Source: DATECU01 sp035286745
GTDB taxonomy: Bacteria; Acidobacteriota; Vicinamibacteria; Fen-336
NCBI GenBank assembly: GCA_035286745.1
Contig: DATECU010000008.1
Coordinates: 1-22,095, forward strand
DNA: 22,095 nt
Direction: 5' to 3'
Shown here: piece by piece, positions 13,583 through 22,095 of the stretch
Layout: the number at the start of each line of letters is the position of its first letter
Position numbering within the stretch: the stretch's first letter is position 1
Notes under the pieces: model-generated
What the model saw: the letters and a program-made list of their open reading frames with translations, nothing else
Database searches by the model: none
Told to the model about the DNA's origin: nothing
Translations under genes and position numbers: made by a program

Positions 13583-15400
13583 ATGAACTGTCCCTCCTGT
13601 AGCGCCGCCATCGAGGACGACGCCGAGTCCTGCTTCCACTGCGGCCACACCGCCATCCGCAAGGGTGTGGTGGTGGATGGGCGCTACGAGATTCTGGAGC
13701 GGCTGGGCAAGGGCGGCATGGGGGTCGTCTACCGCGCCTTCGACCGGCGGCTGGAGGTCGCGGTCGCGCTCAAGTTCCTGCTGGCCGGCTCTGAGTCCCC
13801 CGATCTCACCAAGCGCTTTCGGTCCGAGATCAAGCTGGCCCGCATGATCAGCCACCGCAACGTGTGCCGGATCCACGACTACGGCGAGCAGGACGGCCGC
13901 CCCTACATCTCCATGGAGCTGATCGAGGGCACCGACCTGAAGCGCCTGATCCGGCAGCGGGGGGCCCTGCCCAAGGACGAGGCTTTCGACATCGCCCTCC
14001 AGGTGGCACGGGGTCTCGAGGCCATTCACGAGGCGGGGATCATCCACCGCGACTTGAAGACACCTAACCTGATGCTGGACCCCCGGGGCGTGGTCCGCCT
14101 CATGGACTTCGGCATCGCCAAGCGCTTCGCCTCGGATGGAGCCTCCGCCACCCGCAGCGGACAGATCATCGGCACCCCCGAGTACATGAGCCCGGAGCAG
14201 GCCCGGGGCAGCAAGGTGGACTTCCGGAGTGACATCTACGCCCTGGGCATCATCGTCTTCGAGCTGTTCACCGGGGACGTCCCCTTCCGGGGCGATACGC
14301 CGGTGGCCACCATCCTCAAGCACTTGCAGGAGCCGCCACCCCTCGATCTCGACGGCTCGGGGCTGATCCCGCCTCCGGTGCTGCCGGTGCTGCGGCAGGC
14401 GCTGGCCAAGGACCCCGCCGAGAGGTTCCAGACGGTGGCCGAGATCGAAGAGGCTCTGCGTCAGGCGCGGGTCGAGAGCCTGAGCGAGGGCAGGACCTCC
14501 GGCCCGGAGCTCACGGCGCCCAGGGGTGCCGTGGTACCGGCGGTGGCGCCGAAGCCGGACACCGTCCCCGTCCCCGCCCCTTCCCACACCGTAGTTCCCA
14601 CCCCGGTACCGACCCCGGTACCCACGGCCATCCCCGAATCCCGTCCCCTGGCTTTGCTCATGCTCGCGGAGGCTGAGCCGGCACCAGGCGCCACCGACGT
14701 CATTGCGAAGCTGCTGGCGCCGGCGGAGTTCACCAAGCCGCTGCCGGCTGTCCTGCCCTCCGAACCGGCCCCGCCGGCGTTGGCGGACCCGCTACCACAG
14801 GCTCCTCGGCCCGCGGTAGCGGCGGCCCGAAGCCGCCGCTTCCCGCTGTGGGTGGTGCCTGGCCTGGGACTGATGGTGCTCGCATCGGTTGGTTTCGTTG
14901 TGCTTTATCGTTGGCTGCCAGGGTTCGACGCGGCTCCCTCCGCCAGCCCCCCGGCGGTCGCGGCCGCGCTGGCCAGGGGCGCCGTCCCTTCCGCTCCGCC
15001 CACTGCCGCGGCGGCGCTTCCCCCCACACCCTCGCCCAGCACCGAGCCGCCAGCGCCTCGGCTGGCCCTGGCGGCACCCGCCGCGCTGCCGACGCCTCGG
15101 CCAACTCCCCGGCCGACCCCGCGGTCCACTCCGCGGCCATCACCTTCGGCGCGGGCCAGCGAGATCCCGCGGCAGCCGGGCCAGCTCCAGTGCGTGGTCC
15201 GGCCGTGGGCGGAGGTGCGCGTCGACGGGAAGACGGTGGGAACCACACCCTTCCGGCCGGTAAGCCTGGCCCCCGGGGCCTATCTGGTGGAGATCGAACA
15301 CCCCGACTTCCGGCCCCTGCAGCGACGGGTGCAGATCATCTCCGGGGGCACGGTGCGAGTTGAGGTGGACCTGAACAAGGACGCCGTGCCTCGACGCTGA
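13583..15400 (+). CDS. Membrane Ser/Thr protein kinase with N-terminal zinc ribbon and C-terminal PEGA domain
   Basis: The 605-residue protein starts with a zinc ribbon (Cys3, Cys6, Cys17, Cys20). A complete Hanks-type kinase domain follows (about 34-295): GKGGMG (42-47), catalytic Lys64, HRDLKTPN with Asp157, DFG (175-177), GTPEYMSPEQ and SDIYALG. A Pro/Ala/Thr linker leads to one transmembrane helix (about 420-442). A second Pro-rich linker with a TPRPTPRPTPR run (about 503-521) leads to a PEGA-type beta domain (about 533-597: VRVDGKTVGTTP, LAPGAYLVEIEHPDF). The kinase would be cytoplasmic and the PEGA domain extracytoplasmic, possibly a sensor. All catalytic residues are present, so it should be active. 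The ATG at 13583 was chosen over an open extension to 13151 because the zinc ribbon begins there and the extension lies antisense to xseA. The next gene starts 15 nt after the stop. Confidence 0.93.
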   Translation: MNCPSCSAAIEDDAESCFHCGHTAIRKGVVVDGRYEILERLGKGGMGVVYRAFDRRLEVAVALKFLLAGSESPDLTKRFRSEIKLARMISHRNVCRIHDYGEQDGRPYISMELIEGTDLKRLIRQRGALPKDEAFDIALQVARGLEAIHEAGIIHRDLKTPNLMLDPRGVVRLMDFGIAKRFASDGASATRSGQIIGTPEYMSPEQARGSKVDFRSDIYALGIIVFELFTGDVPFRGDTPVATILKHLQEPPPLDLDGSGLIPPPVLPVLRQALAKDPAERFQTVAEIEEALRQARVESLSEGRTSGPELTAPRGAVVPAVAPKPDTVPVPAPSHTVVPTPVPTPVPTAIPESRPLALLMLAEAEPAPGATDVIAKLLAPAEFTKPLPAVLPSEPAPPALADPLPQAPRPAVAAARSRRFPLWVVPGLGLMVLASVGFVVLYRWLPGFDAAPSASPPAVAAALARGAVPSAPPTAAAALPPTPSPSTEPPAPRLALAAPAALPTPRPTPRPTPRSTPRPSPSARASEIPRQPGQLQCVVRPWAEVRVDGKTVGTTPFRPVSLAPGAYLVEIEHPDFRPLQRRVQIISGGTVRVEVDLNKDAVPRR

Positions 15401-15415
15401 CGATAAGGAGGAAGC

Positions 15416-16780
15416 ATGAGAACCCTGGCCAGCCTGTTGATTCTGGGCCTGGTGACCTTCGGGGCCTCTCCCGACAGTCCTGCCACCCAGGAGCCCGACT
15501 TGAGTCTCGGCATCCGTCAAGTGGAAGAGGGAGAGTTCGACCAGGCGGTGCTCACCCTGGATGCGGCCGCGCGGCGGCTCCAGGAGCGCGGGGTGTCCGG
15601 CGAGACTCTGGCTCGATCCCACTTCTATTCGGGCATCGCCTACCTGGGTCTGGGCATGGAAAGCTCGGCCCGGGACCGCTTTCGGAAAGCCTGGACCGAG
15701 AACCGGACCTTGAGCGTGACGGCCCGGGAGTTTGCTCCCAACGTCGTTGGTCTCTACGGCCAGGTCCAACAGCAGGCGGAGGCCGAAGAGGCGGCGGCGC
15801 GCCGCGTCGCCCAGGCACCGGCGGCAGCCAGGTCCACATCGGCTTCCTCCGAGCCGCCGGCGAACAAGAAGAGCAAGAAGCCGGTCATGCTGATCCTGGC
15901 GGGCGGCGTGGCGGCGGCCGGAGGCGGACTCGCCCTGGCGGGCGGGGGCGGCTCGTCCACACCGCCTACCGCATCGAATCCAAGCCCCACGCCCACGCCT
16001 ACGCCTACCCCGACGCCTGGTCCGTCGTCCGAGCCGACTCCCACTCCCCCCCCGATCACAGCCCCCACGCCGCCGCCGACACCGACGCCTACGCCTACCC
16101 CGACGCCTACACCTACGCCCACACCCTGCACGAACTACTCGGTCGCGCTCCTGGAGCCCTCCAATGGCGCGAACGTCCCCGCGAGTGGCGTCGAGATCGT
16201 GTGCGAGCTCACGGCCATCGGCCCGGCCACCGGTTGCGGCAACACCGCCATGCTCTTCAACCTCCAGCCCGCCGCGGGGGTACCGTCCTCGATCCGGGTG
16301 GCGGGACCAGGTCCCCGCTACAGCACGAAGTGGACGCCGTCCACCGGGGGCAGTTGGCGCATCCAGTGTTGCGCGGACACCGGCAGCCCCACGACGGAAC
16401 GCCGCTGCTCCCCTCAGATCCAGGTCAACGTGGGACCGAGCGGCTTCGAGTCACCCGCCGCTGTCACCCTGGACAGCCAGCTCGAGGCTCCCGGAGCGCG
16501 GGGTCAAGTGGCGCTCAACGATGCCTCACCGCTGTTGCAGGAGGCCGGCCGCCAGTGGTGGGCAGGCGAGGGTGCGGCCCGGCGCAACCGGGTGGTGGCC
16601 ACCCTGGTCGAAGCTCAGGGCCCCGGGGTCTGGCGCTTCAGTCTGGGCGGGGCAAGCCCCGGCTCGCTCCGAGTGGAATCGGGGGAGGTGGCGCTGCTCG
16701 CCGGCGACGCGGTCGTGTTCCGCCTGAAGGGACGGGCGGGGGAGCGCGTCGCCTTCACGTTCGACGCCGCCAAGCGGTAG
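15416..16780 (+). CDS. Exported TPR and Pro-Thr-rich protein, probable kinase partner
   Basis: The ATG at 15416 has an excellent AAGGAGG ribosome-binding site and lies 15 nt after the kinase stop, so the two form an operon. The 454-residue product has a short signal peptide (1-17) and a TPR-like helical region (about 29-115: GIRQVEEGEFDQAV, SHFYSGIAYLGLGM). A Gly/Ala hydrophobic stretch (about 157-176) preceded by KKSKK looks like a membrane segment. A (PT)n hinge follows (about 190-237), then an Ig-like domain with five Cys (238-350) and a beta-rich C-terminus (about 355-454). The Cys content argues for an extracytoplasmic C-terminus, which conflicts with a cleaved signal peptide plus a true membrane helix; one of the two is probably not what it seems. 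Function unknown; scaffold or substrate of the kinase is an inference from position. Confidence 0.85.
   Translation: MRTLASLLILGLVTFGASPDSPATQEPDLSLGIRQVEEGEFDQAVLTLDAAARRLQERGVSGETLARSHFYSGIAYLGLGMESSARDRFRKAWTENRTLSVTAREFAPNVVGLYGQVQQQAEAEEAAARRVAQAPAAARSTSASSEPPANKKSKKPVMLILAGGVAAAGGGLALAGGGGSSTPPTASNPSPTPTPTPTPTPGPSSEPTPTPPPITAPTPPPTPTPTPTPTPTPTPTPCTNYSVALLEPSNGANVPASGVEIVCELTAIGPATGCGNTAMLFNLQPAAGVPSSIRVAGPGPRYSTKWTPSTGGSWRIQCCADTGSPTTERRCSPQIQVNVGPSGFESPAAVTLDSQLEAPGARGQVALNDASPLLQEAGRQWWAGEGAARRNRVVATLVEAQGPGVWRFSLGGASPGSLRVESGEVALLAGDAVVFRLKGRAGERVAFTFDAAKR
15988..16127 (+). repeat. ACGCCT/CCGACG hexamer-rich tract encoding the Pro-Thr hinge
   Basis: Degenerate ACGCCT-type hexamers encode alternating Pro and Thr. 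One 24-bp block is identical at 15995-16018 and 16085-16108, which suggests recent slippage or duplication. Confidence 0.75.
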
Positions 16781-16820
16781 GACGTTCTCGCCCCGTCAAC
16801 CGCAAGAAGAGGGCGGCAGG
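16772..16820 (+). repeat. Left copy of an imperfect 49-nt direct repeat
   Basis: This stretch starts at the last codons of the TPR/PT gene (AAGCGGTAGGA) and matches 18384-18432 at 40 of 49 positions without gaps. Both copies are followed by a shared G(G)GATCGTCC element (16835-16844 here). Similarity does not extend upstream. Confidence 0.65.
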
Positions 16821-16881
16821 CTCAGGCTCAGACCGGGATCGTCCAAACCTGGCGAATAGCGACAGCCAGGAGACCAGCAGC

Positions 16882-17769
16882 TCACTTTGCCGTTGGTTCC
16901 CACGCCCACCATGCGGCCCAGGCGTCGAGCAGTTGCTTGTATAGCGGCTTCGCTTCCTCCTCCGCGCCGGATTGGGAGGAGGCCCACGGTTCCATCGGTA
17001 TCGGACCGAAGCTCTTGCCCGTGATGCGCTCGAAGGACACCAGCAACCGCTCGGTGCGAATCATCACCAGCAGGTTCGATTCTGGTTCGGAGCGCAACCG
17101 CGCCAGCGCCTTTTGGAGTTCACCCAACCCCGAAGCGTCCTGGAACCCCGTGAGCAAACACGCAGCCTCGAATCGGACTTCAGCGTTCTCGTCCTTCAAT
17201 CGGCGACGAATCTCGGCGATTGCGGCGGGATCGAGCGTGTCGGCCAAAGCAGACAACGCCGCGGTGCGGTTCCCCGGGTTCTCATCGCCCGCGGCCTTGA
17301 TGAGCTGGGGCACGAGCCCCTCGACTTTCGGGGCAACTCCTCCGCCGCGCTGGACGCTCTGAGCGCCCAATCGAACCACTCTCCCGGCCATCATCCCCAG
17401 GCCGACGATGGCCTGCCAGCGCACCTTCTCGTTCGGGTCTCCCAACAGCTCGGACAACTTGGCCGCCGATTCTCTCGTTTGAAAGAGTCTCAAGGCCTCG
17501 GCGAGCTCCATCCGTTGGCGCGGATCCGTTACGCCCGGCAATGTCCTGGCAATCTCGCGCACGGCCAGGTCCGAGAAGGGCTTCAATTCGTCCAGCGTAT
17601 TCACTCGGACGATCCGAGCATTGCCGAACGGATCCTTCTCCGGAAACGGAAGCTGCAGGTACCGCTCCAGCACCGTTCTCGCCTGGGGCGCGATCTCTTC
17701 GGCCGCAAGGGCCATGGGGACGCCGAGCAGAATGGACAGAAGCAGGGCTCTTTGGATTCTTGGACTCAT
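16882..17769 (-). CDS. Exported HEAT-repeat protein
   Basis: The 295-residue protein has a signal peptide (MSPRIQRALLLSILLGVPMALAAEE; cleavage near residue 23). It then has alpha-helical HEAT-like repeats, clearest at about 86-135 (RMELAEALRLF, NEKVRWQAIVGLGMM), 148-180 and 182-222 (IRRRLKDENAEVRFEAACLL). Such repeats make protein-binding solenoids. The C-terminus is Trp-rich (LLDAWAAWWAWEP). The ATG at 17769 was chosen because it overlaps the upstream gene's stop by ATGA and starts exactly at the signal peptide; the open frame to 17814 adds a non-signal leader. Base composition is visibly less GC-rich than the neighbours (one sampled line 60% against 70% in the response regulator). Partner unknown. 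Confidence 0.8.
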   Translation of the reverse strand: MSPRIQRALLLSILLGVPMALAAEEIAPQARTVLERYLQLPFPEKDPFGNARIVRVNTLDELKPFSDLAVREIARTLPGVTDPRQRMELAEALRLFQTRESAAKLSELLGDPNEKVRWQAIVGLGMMAGRVVRLGAQSVQRGGGVAPKVEGLVPQLIKAAGDENPGNRTAALSALADTLDPAAIAEIRRRLKDENAEVRFEAACLLTGFQDASGLGELQKALARLRSEPESNLLVMIRTERLLVSFERITGKSFGPIPMEPWASSQSGAEEEAKPLYKQLLDAWAAWWAWEPTAK

Positions 17770-18300
17770 GGAAGCGGCCTCGTTTTGAATCCAGTGAGAG
17801 TCTCGCCTTTCCAAAAGCCGGCTACGAGATCGGTGAACTCCTTCAAGAACCCCGGGCTCACTTCGTCAGGATGGGACAGGTGAACGTACAGGTATGCCTC
17901 TTGACTCGGCGGGGCCACCGCCATCACCAGCATCTTGAAATAGCGGTCGTTGAAGGTTTGAGGCAGGATCGCTTGTCCATCGTACGTGCCTTCGACCAGC
18001 GCGATGTCACAGAGGATGCCTTTACGGTTCGGGCCCTTGATCTCGCTCGCCTCTTGCCACTCTCCCGTCATGAGTGACCGGTGGATGAGAAACAACCGCG
18101 TGTCGGTCTCGAAATGGACACCCTCCGCCGTCGCTGTCGATGCCGCCTTCGGGTAGTGGCGCTGAAAGATGGGACTCAGGGCAGAGTGCAGCCTCTGGAG
18201 AAGGGGGTGGCGCCACGCGGTTCTCGTCGGCAACGGCAGGAGAGCTCAAAGCCAAGCCTCCCAAGATCAAGGCTACCGAAATCCTCGTCGCTCTTTGCAT
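17766..18300 (-). pseudogene. Exported protein of unknown function, apparently frameshifted in a C5 run
   Basis: The ATG at 18300 opens a frame encoding a clean signal peptide (MQRATRISVALILGGLALSS, then PAVADENR). After about 33 codons that frame turns into low-quality sequence. The frame one base further on encodes a well-formed domain from about LLQRLHSALSPIFQRHY to the stop at 17766, including FETDTRLFLIHRSL, ILCDIALVEGTYDG and AYLYVHLSHPDEVSPGFLKEF. The minus-strand CCCCC run (18203-18207) lies at the transition. Removing one C would join the two into a protein of about 177 residues. The stop overlaps the HEAT-repeat gene start by ATGA, so the two genes were a coupled pair. Either the gene is newly inactivated or the base call is wrong. 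The domain is not recognised. Confidence 0.7.
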
Positions 18301-18383
18301 TTCTTTAGGATAGCAACTTCCTTTTGAGGGAAGCAACGTTGATGGTCGTTTGTGGCGTGGCCGAAGGTCTGGACGGGATGCGA

Positions 18384-18432
18384 AAGCGGTAGGATGTCGT
18401 CGCGCCGTTAAACGCAGGATGAGGGCGGCCGG
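18384..18432 (+). repeat. Right copy of the imperfect 49-nt direct repeat
   Basis: This copy lies 1612 nt from the left copy in the same orientation, with 40 of 49 identical bases. It includes AAGCGGTAGGA, which in the left copy is the end of a coding sequence. Here it is non-coding and runs straight into the hairpin at 18421-18454. Confidence 0.65.
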
Positions 18433-18454
18433 GAGGATCGTCCCGGCCACCCTC
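18421..18454 (-). terminator. Strong hairpin terminator downstream of the small exported protein gene
   Basis: A 14-bp stem with one mismatch (13 pairs, mostly GC) encloses a 6-nt loop. It begins 22 nt after the stop codon at 18477-18479. Neither side has a long T-tract, so efficiency is uncertain; the structure is nearly symmetric and could act in both directions. Confidence 0.65.
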
Positions 18455-18476
18455 GATTTGCGCTTCCGGCCCTCGC

Positions 18477-18860
18477 CTACTTGGGCTCGGGGGCCTTGGC
18501 CGGGGCCGCAGCCTTGATGGCCACCACGGACTTGTGGGCGCCCTTTTCGTCGTCCTTGCAGGTCAAAGTGACCTTCTCACCGGCCTTCATCATCTTCAGA
18601 GAGCCGACGGCCTTGCCCTCCACCGGGAAGGTGGCGTTCTCCTTGTCGCCCTTCACGGTGATGGTGTGCTTGACCGCGTCCACCGAGACGATCTCGGCGG
18701 CGACATCGTGGGTCTTGGCCGCCGGCTGGTCCGCCGGGGCCTGTGCCTTGGTGGCCTCGGCCTCCGCCTTGGCCTTGGCGGGGGGCGCGGTCTTGGTTTC
18801 CTGAGCGACGGCCACGCCAGCGACAAAGACGAGCGACAGAAGCAGCGCGAACTTCTTCAT
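18477..18860 (-). CDS. Small exported protein, OB-like C-terminal domain, probable target of the adjacent two-component system
   Basis: The 127-residue protein has a classic signal peptide (MKKFALLLSLVFVAGVAVAQ). An Ala/Lys/Glu/Pro-rich linker follows (about 20-50), then a compact beta domain (about 51-115: HDVAAEIVSVDAVKHTITVKG, FPVEGKAVGSL, MKAGEKVTLTCKDDEKGAHKSVVAIK) that resembles small periplasmic OB-fold proteins. The CusF metal-site residues are not evident, so a copper role is not claimed. The ATG at 18860 has AAGGAAG six bases upstream; the longer frame to 18932 would add a leader in front of the signal peptide. A sigma-54 promoter lies about 50 nt before the start codon's leader, and a strong hairpin follows the stop, so it is probably a single-gene transcript. 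Confidence 0.85.
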   Translation of the reverse strand: MKKFALLLSLVFVAGVAVAQETKTAPPAKAKAEAEATKAQAPADQPAAKTHDVAAEIVSVDAVKHTITVKGDKENATFPVEGKAVGSLKMMKAGEKVTLTCKDDEKGAHKSVVAIKAAAPAKAPEPK

Positions 18861-18920
18861 GGGTTCTTCCTTCTCCTTGCTTGTGAGGTTGGGGCCCAAG
18901 GGCCCCAGACCCGATGAGTC

Positions 18921-18936
18921 AGCAAGGGCCATACCA
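18921..18936 (-). promoter_or_regulatory. Sigma-54 (-24/-12) promoter for the small exported protein gene
   Basis: On the minus strand this reads TGGTATGGCCCTTGCT against the known consensus TGGCACG-N4-TTGCW. TGG, the A, the G before the spacer, and TTGCT all match, and GG and GC are exactly 12 nt apart. Transcription would begin near 18910, giving a leader of about 50 nt. It sits in the gap between the response regulator and its likely target. Confidence 0.72.
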
Positions 18937-19011
18937 GGGGTGTCCGGCGTCAGCCAGAGACGTCAATCCTCTGTGCAGCAGGAGGTTGGCGTGCGGTCCG
19001 GTTCCTGGGCG

Positions 19012-20402
19012 CTACTCGTACTCCGCCCCTTTTGGTGCATCAGCCGCACCATTTGGTGCGGGCTCCAGCTTCCCCATCCGGTACTGAAGCGTGCGACGCG
19101 TGAGGCCGAGCAATCGAGCGGCCCGGGTGACGTTGCCCGCGGCTTTGTCCAGCGCCTTCAGGATCAGGGAGCGCTCCAGCCCTTCGAGGTCGATGCCCGA
19201 ATCGGGGATCTCCGGAGCCACGCCGTTGCGGGGGGCGCTGACGCCGGCCCGGATCGCCACCGGCAGATCCTCGGGCTCAATGGTATCGCCGTCTCCCAGC
19301 ACCAACGCCCGCTCGATGACCGACTCCAGTTGGCGCACGTTGCCGGGCCAGTCGTGGTTCACGAGGATCCTGAGCGCGCTGGCGGAGACACTGCGCTTGG
19401 CGCCACCGCCGTACTTGGCGATGAAGTGATCGACCAAGAGCGGGATGTCGGTGCGCCGCTCGCGTAGCGGCGGTAGAGCGATGGGGATCACGCTCAGCCG
19501 GTAGTAGAGGTCCTCGCGGAAGTGGTGCTCGCGCACCGCCCTCTCCAAGTCCTGGTTGGTGGCGGCAATGATGCGCACATCGATCTTGATGCGTTCGGTG
19601 CCGCCCACCCGCAGGATCTCCCGCTCCTGGAGCGTACGCAGCAGCTTCACCTGCAAGTCGCGCTTCAGATCCCCCACCTCGTCCAGGAACAGGGTGGAGC
19701 CGTGCGCCTGCTCGAAGAGGCCGATCTTGCGGGCCTCGGCGCCGGTGAAGGCGCCCCTCTCGTGGCCGAAGAGCTCGGCCTCCAGGATGCTCTCGGGAAG
19801 GGCGGCCACGTTCACGGCCCAGAAGGGCCGAGCCCGGCGTTCGCTCTCTTGATGGATGGCCCTGGCGATCAGCTCCTTGCCGGTGCCACTCTCGCCGTGG
19901 ATGAGCACGGTGGAGTTGGAGGCGGCCACCTTCTGCACCATCCGGAACACGTCCTGCATGGAGCCGTGGGAGCCGACGATGGAGTCCAGGCGGAAGCGAT
20001 CCCGCAATTGCTCCTTGAGCATGCGGTTTTCCCTGAGCAGGCGAACGCGTTCCAGGGCCCGTCGCAGCGAGAGCAGCAGGGCGTCCTTGTCCAGGGGCTT
20101 GGTCAGATAGTCGAAGGCTCCGCGGCGCATGGCCTCCACCGCCGAGTCGATGCTGCCGTGGGCGGTCATCAGCACCACACAGACGTTGGGCTGGCTCTTG
20201 AGCAGCGCGTCCAGGAGCTGGATTCCGCTCATGTCCGGCATCTTGAGGTCGGTCAACACCACGTCGCAGGTTTCCTCGCTGGCCGCCTCCAGGGCCTGCC
20301 GGCCGTTGCCGGCCGCGGTGGTGAGGTAGCCCTCGCTCTCCAGGATCATCTGCAGGATGTCCCGTTGCCGGGGCTCGTCGTCGACCACCAGGATCCGCCC
20401 TT

Positions 20403-20406
<4 letters not shown>
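19012..20406 (-). CDS. NtrC-family sigma-54-dependent response regulator
   Basis: The 464-residue protein has an N-terminal receiver domain (1-about 120; acidic pair Asp9/Asp10, phospho-acceptor Asp53 in LTDLKMPD, Lys103 in TKPL). A sigma-54 AAA+ domain follows (about 141-380): Walker A GESGTGKE (171-178), the sigma-54-contacting loop GAFTGA (218-223), Walker B FLDEVGDL (240-247), and ATNQDLE. A Fis-type helix-turn-helix is at about 411-447 (AAGNVTRAARLLGLTRRTLQYRMGKL). All key residues are present. The start overlaps the histidine kinase stop by ATGA (20403-20406). The last 17 residues beyond the helix-turn-helix are an Ala/Pro/Gly tail whose codons contain the palindromic site at 19033-19061. 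The signal sensed is unknown. Confidence 0.95.
19033..19061. promoter_or_regulatory. NtrC-like enhancer: 18-bp palindrome plus an extra half-site
   Basis: CCGCACCA-TT-TGGTGCGG (19044-19061) is a perfect 8-bp-arm palindrome. A further TGGTGCA half-site is at 19033-19039. GCACCA/TGGTGC half-sites separated by a few bases resemble the enterobacterial NtrC binding consensus. The palindrome centre is about 142 nt upstream of the predicted sigma-54 start point, inside the usual range for enhancers of this activator family. It is embedded in the 3' end of the regulator's own coding sequence. Confidence 0.6.
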
Positions 20407-21896
<1,490 letters not shown>

Positions 21897-22095
21897 GGGG
21901 GGCACGAACAGTCTACGCCACGGACGGCAGCGATCAACGGTCGTCCATTCCTGGCAGCGATTCCGCATCTTCTCGGAGGACAGTGTGCCGACTGGGTTTC
22001 GAGGGACTGAGCATTCGCTTGAGGCCACTGGTCCAGGGCGACGCAATCCGCGGGCTGGCCAGGGCCAAGGCCTGGGCCGAACACGGTGGGGCGGA

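Noticed and set aside
18022..18233. Two separate overlapping genes in place of one frameshifted gene
   Set aside because: One frame has only the signal peptide followed by disordered sequence. The other would need a TTG start and lacks a signal peptide. A single C deletion joins them sensibly.
18477..18860. CusF-type copper chaperone
   Set aside because: The size and beta pattern are similar, but the expected Met/His/Trp copper site is not evident.

Overview
The window is about 22 kb of GC-rich, gene-dense bacterial DNA. Several things suggest an Acidobacteriota-like or Myxococcota-like bacterium: high GC, many GTG starts inside stop/start overlaps, a Ser/Thr kinase with an N-terminal zinc ribbon and a C-terminal PEGA domain, an NtrC-type two-component pair, and a very long secreted protein made of carboxypeptidase-regulatory-like repeats. 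This placement is an inference; no rRNA, tRNA, CRISPR array or transposase gene was seen.

Layout. (1) 47-1086 (+): a pterin-4a-carbinolamine dehydratase coupled by a GTGA overlap to a rhomboid protease. (2) 1109-6112 (-): one giant exported protein of 13 repeats of about 103 residues, split by a single in-frame TGA into 557- and 1109-codon halves. (3) 6382-8199 (+): a GT-C-like polytopic membrane protein. (4) 8379-9011 (-): a secreted protein of unknown function with a cysteine-dense tail. (5) 9179-13422 (-): a tightly overlapping housekeeping operon xseA-xseB-ispA-tlyA-nadK. (6) 13583-16780 (+): a membrane Ser/Thr kinase and an exported TPR/Pro-Thr-rich partner. (7) 16882-18300 (-): a less GC-rich two-gene segment (an exported protein that appears frameshifted, coupled by ATGA to an exported HEAT-repeat protein), flanked by an imperfect 49-nt direct repeat. 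(8) 18477-21896 (-): a sensor histidine kinase, its NtrC-family response regulator (ATGA overlap), and downstream a small exported protein.

The most interesting regulatory signal lies between the response regulator and the small exported protein. A good sigma-54 (-24/-12) promoter precedes the small gene. About 140 nt upstream of its predicted start point, inside the last codons of the regulator gene, sit an 18-bp palindrome and an extra half-site of the GCACCA/TGGTGC type. The regulator carries the sigma-54-contacting GAFTGA loop. The sequence therefore suggests a compact sensor-regulator-target module. Other points worth checking are the in-frame stop in the giant repeat protein, the homopolymer frameshift in the exported protein, and the direct repeats flanking that two-gene segment.
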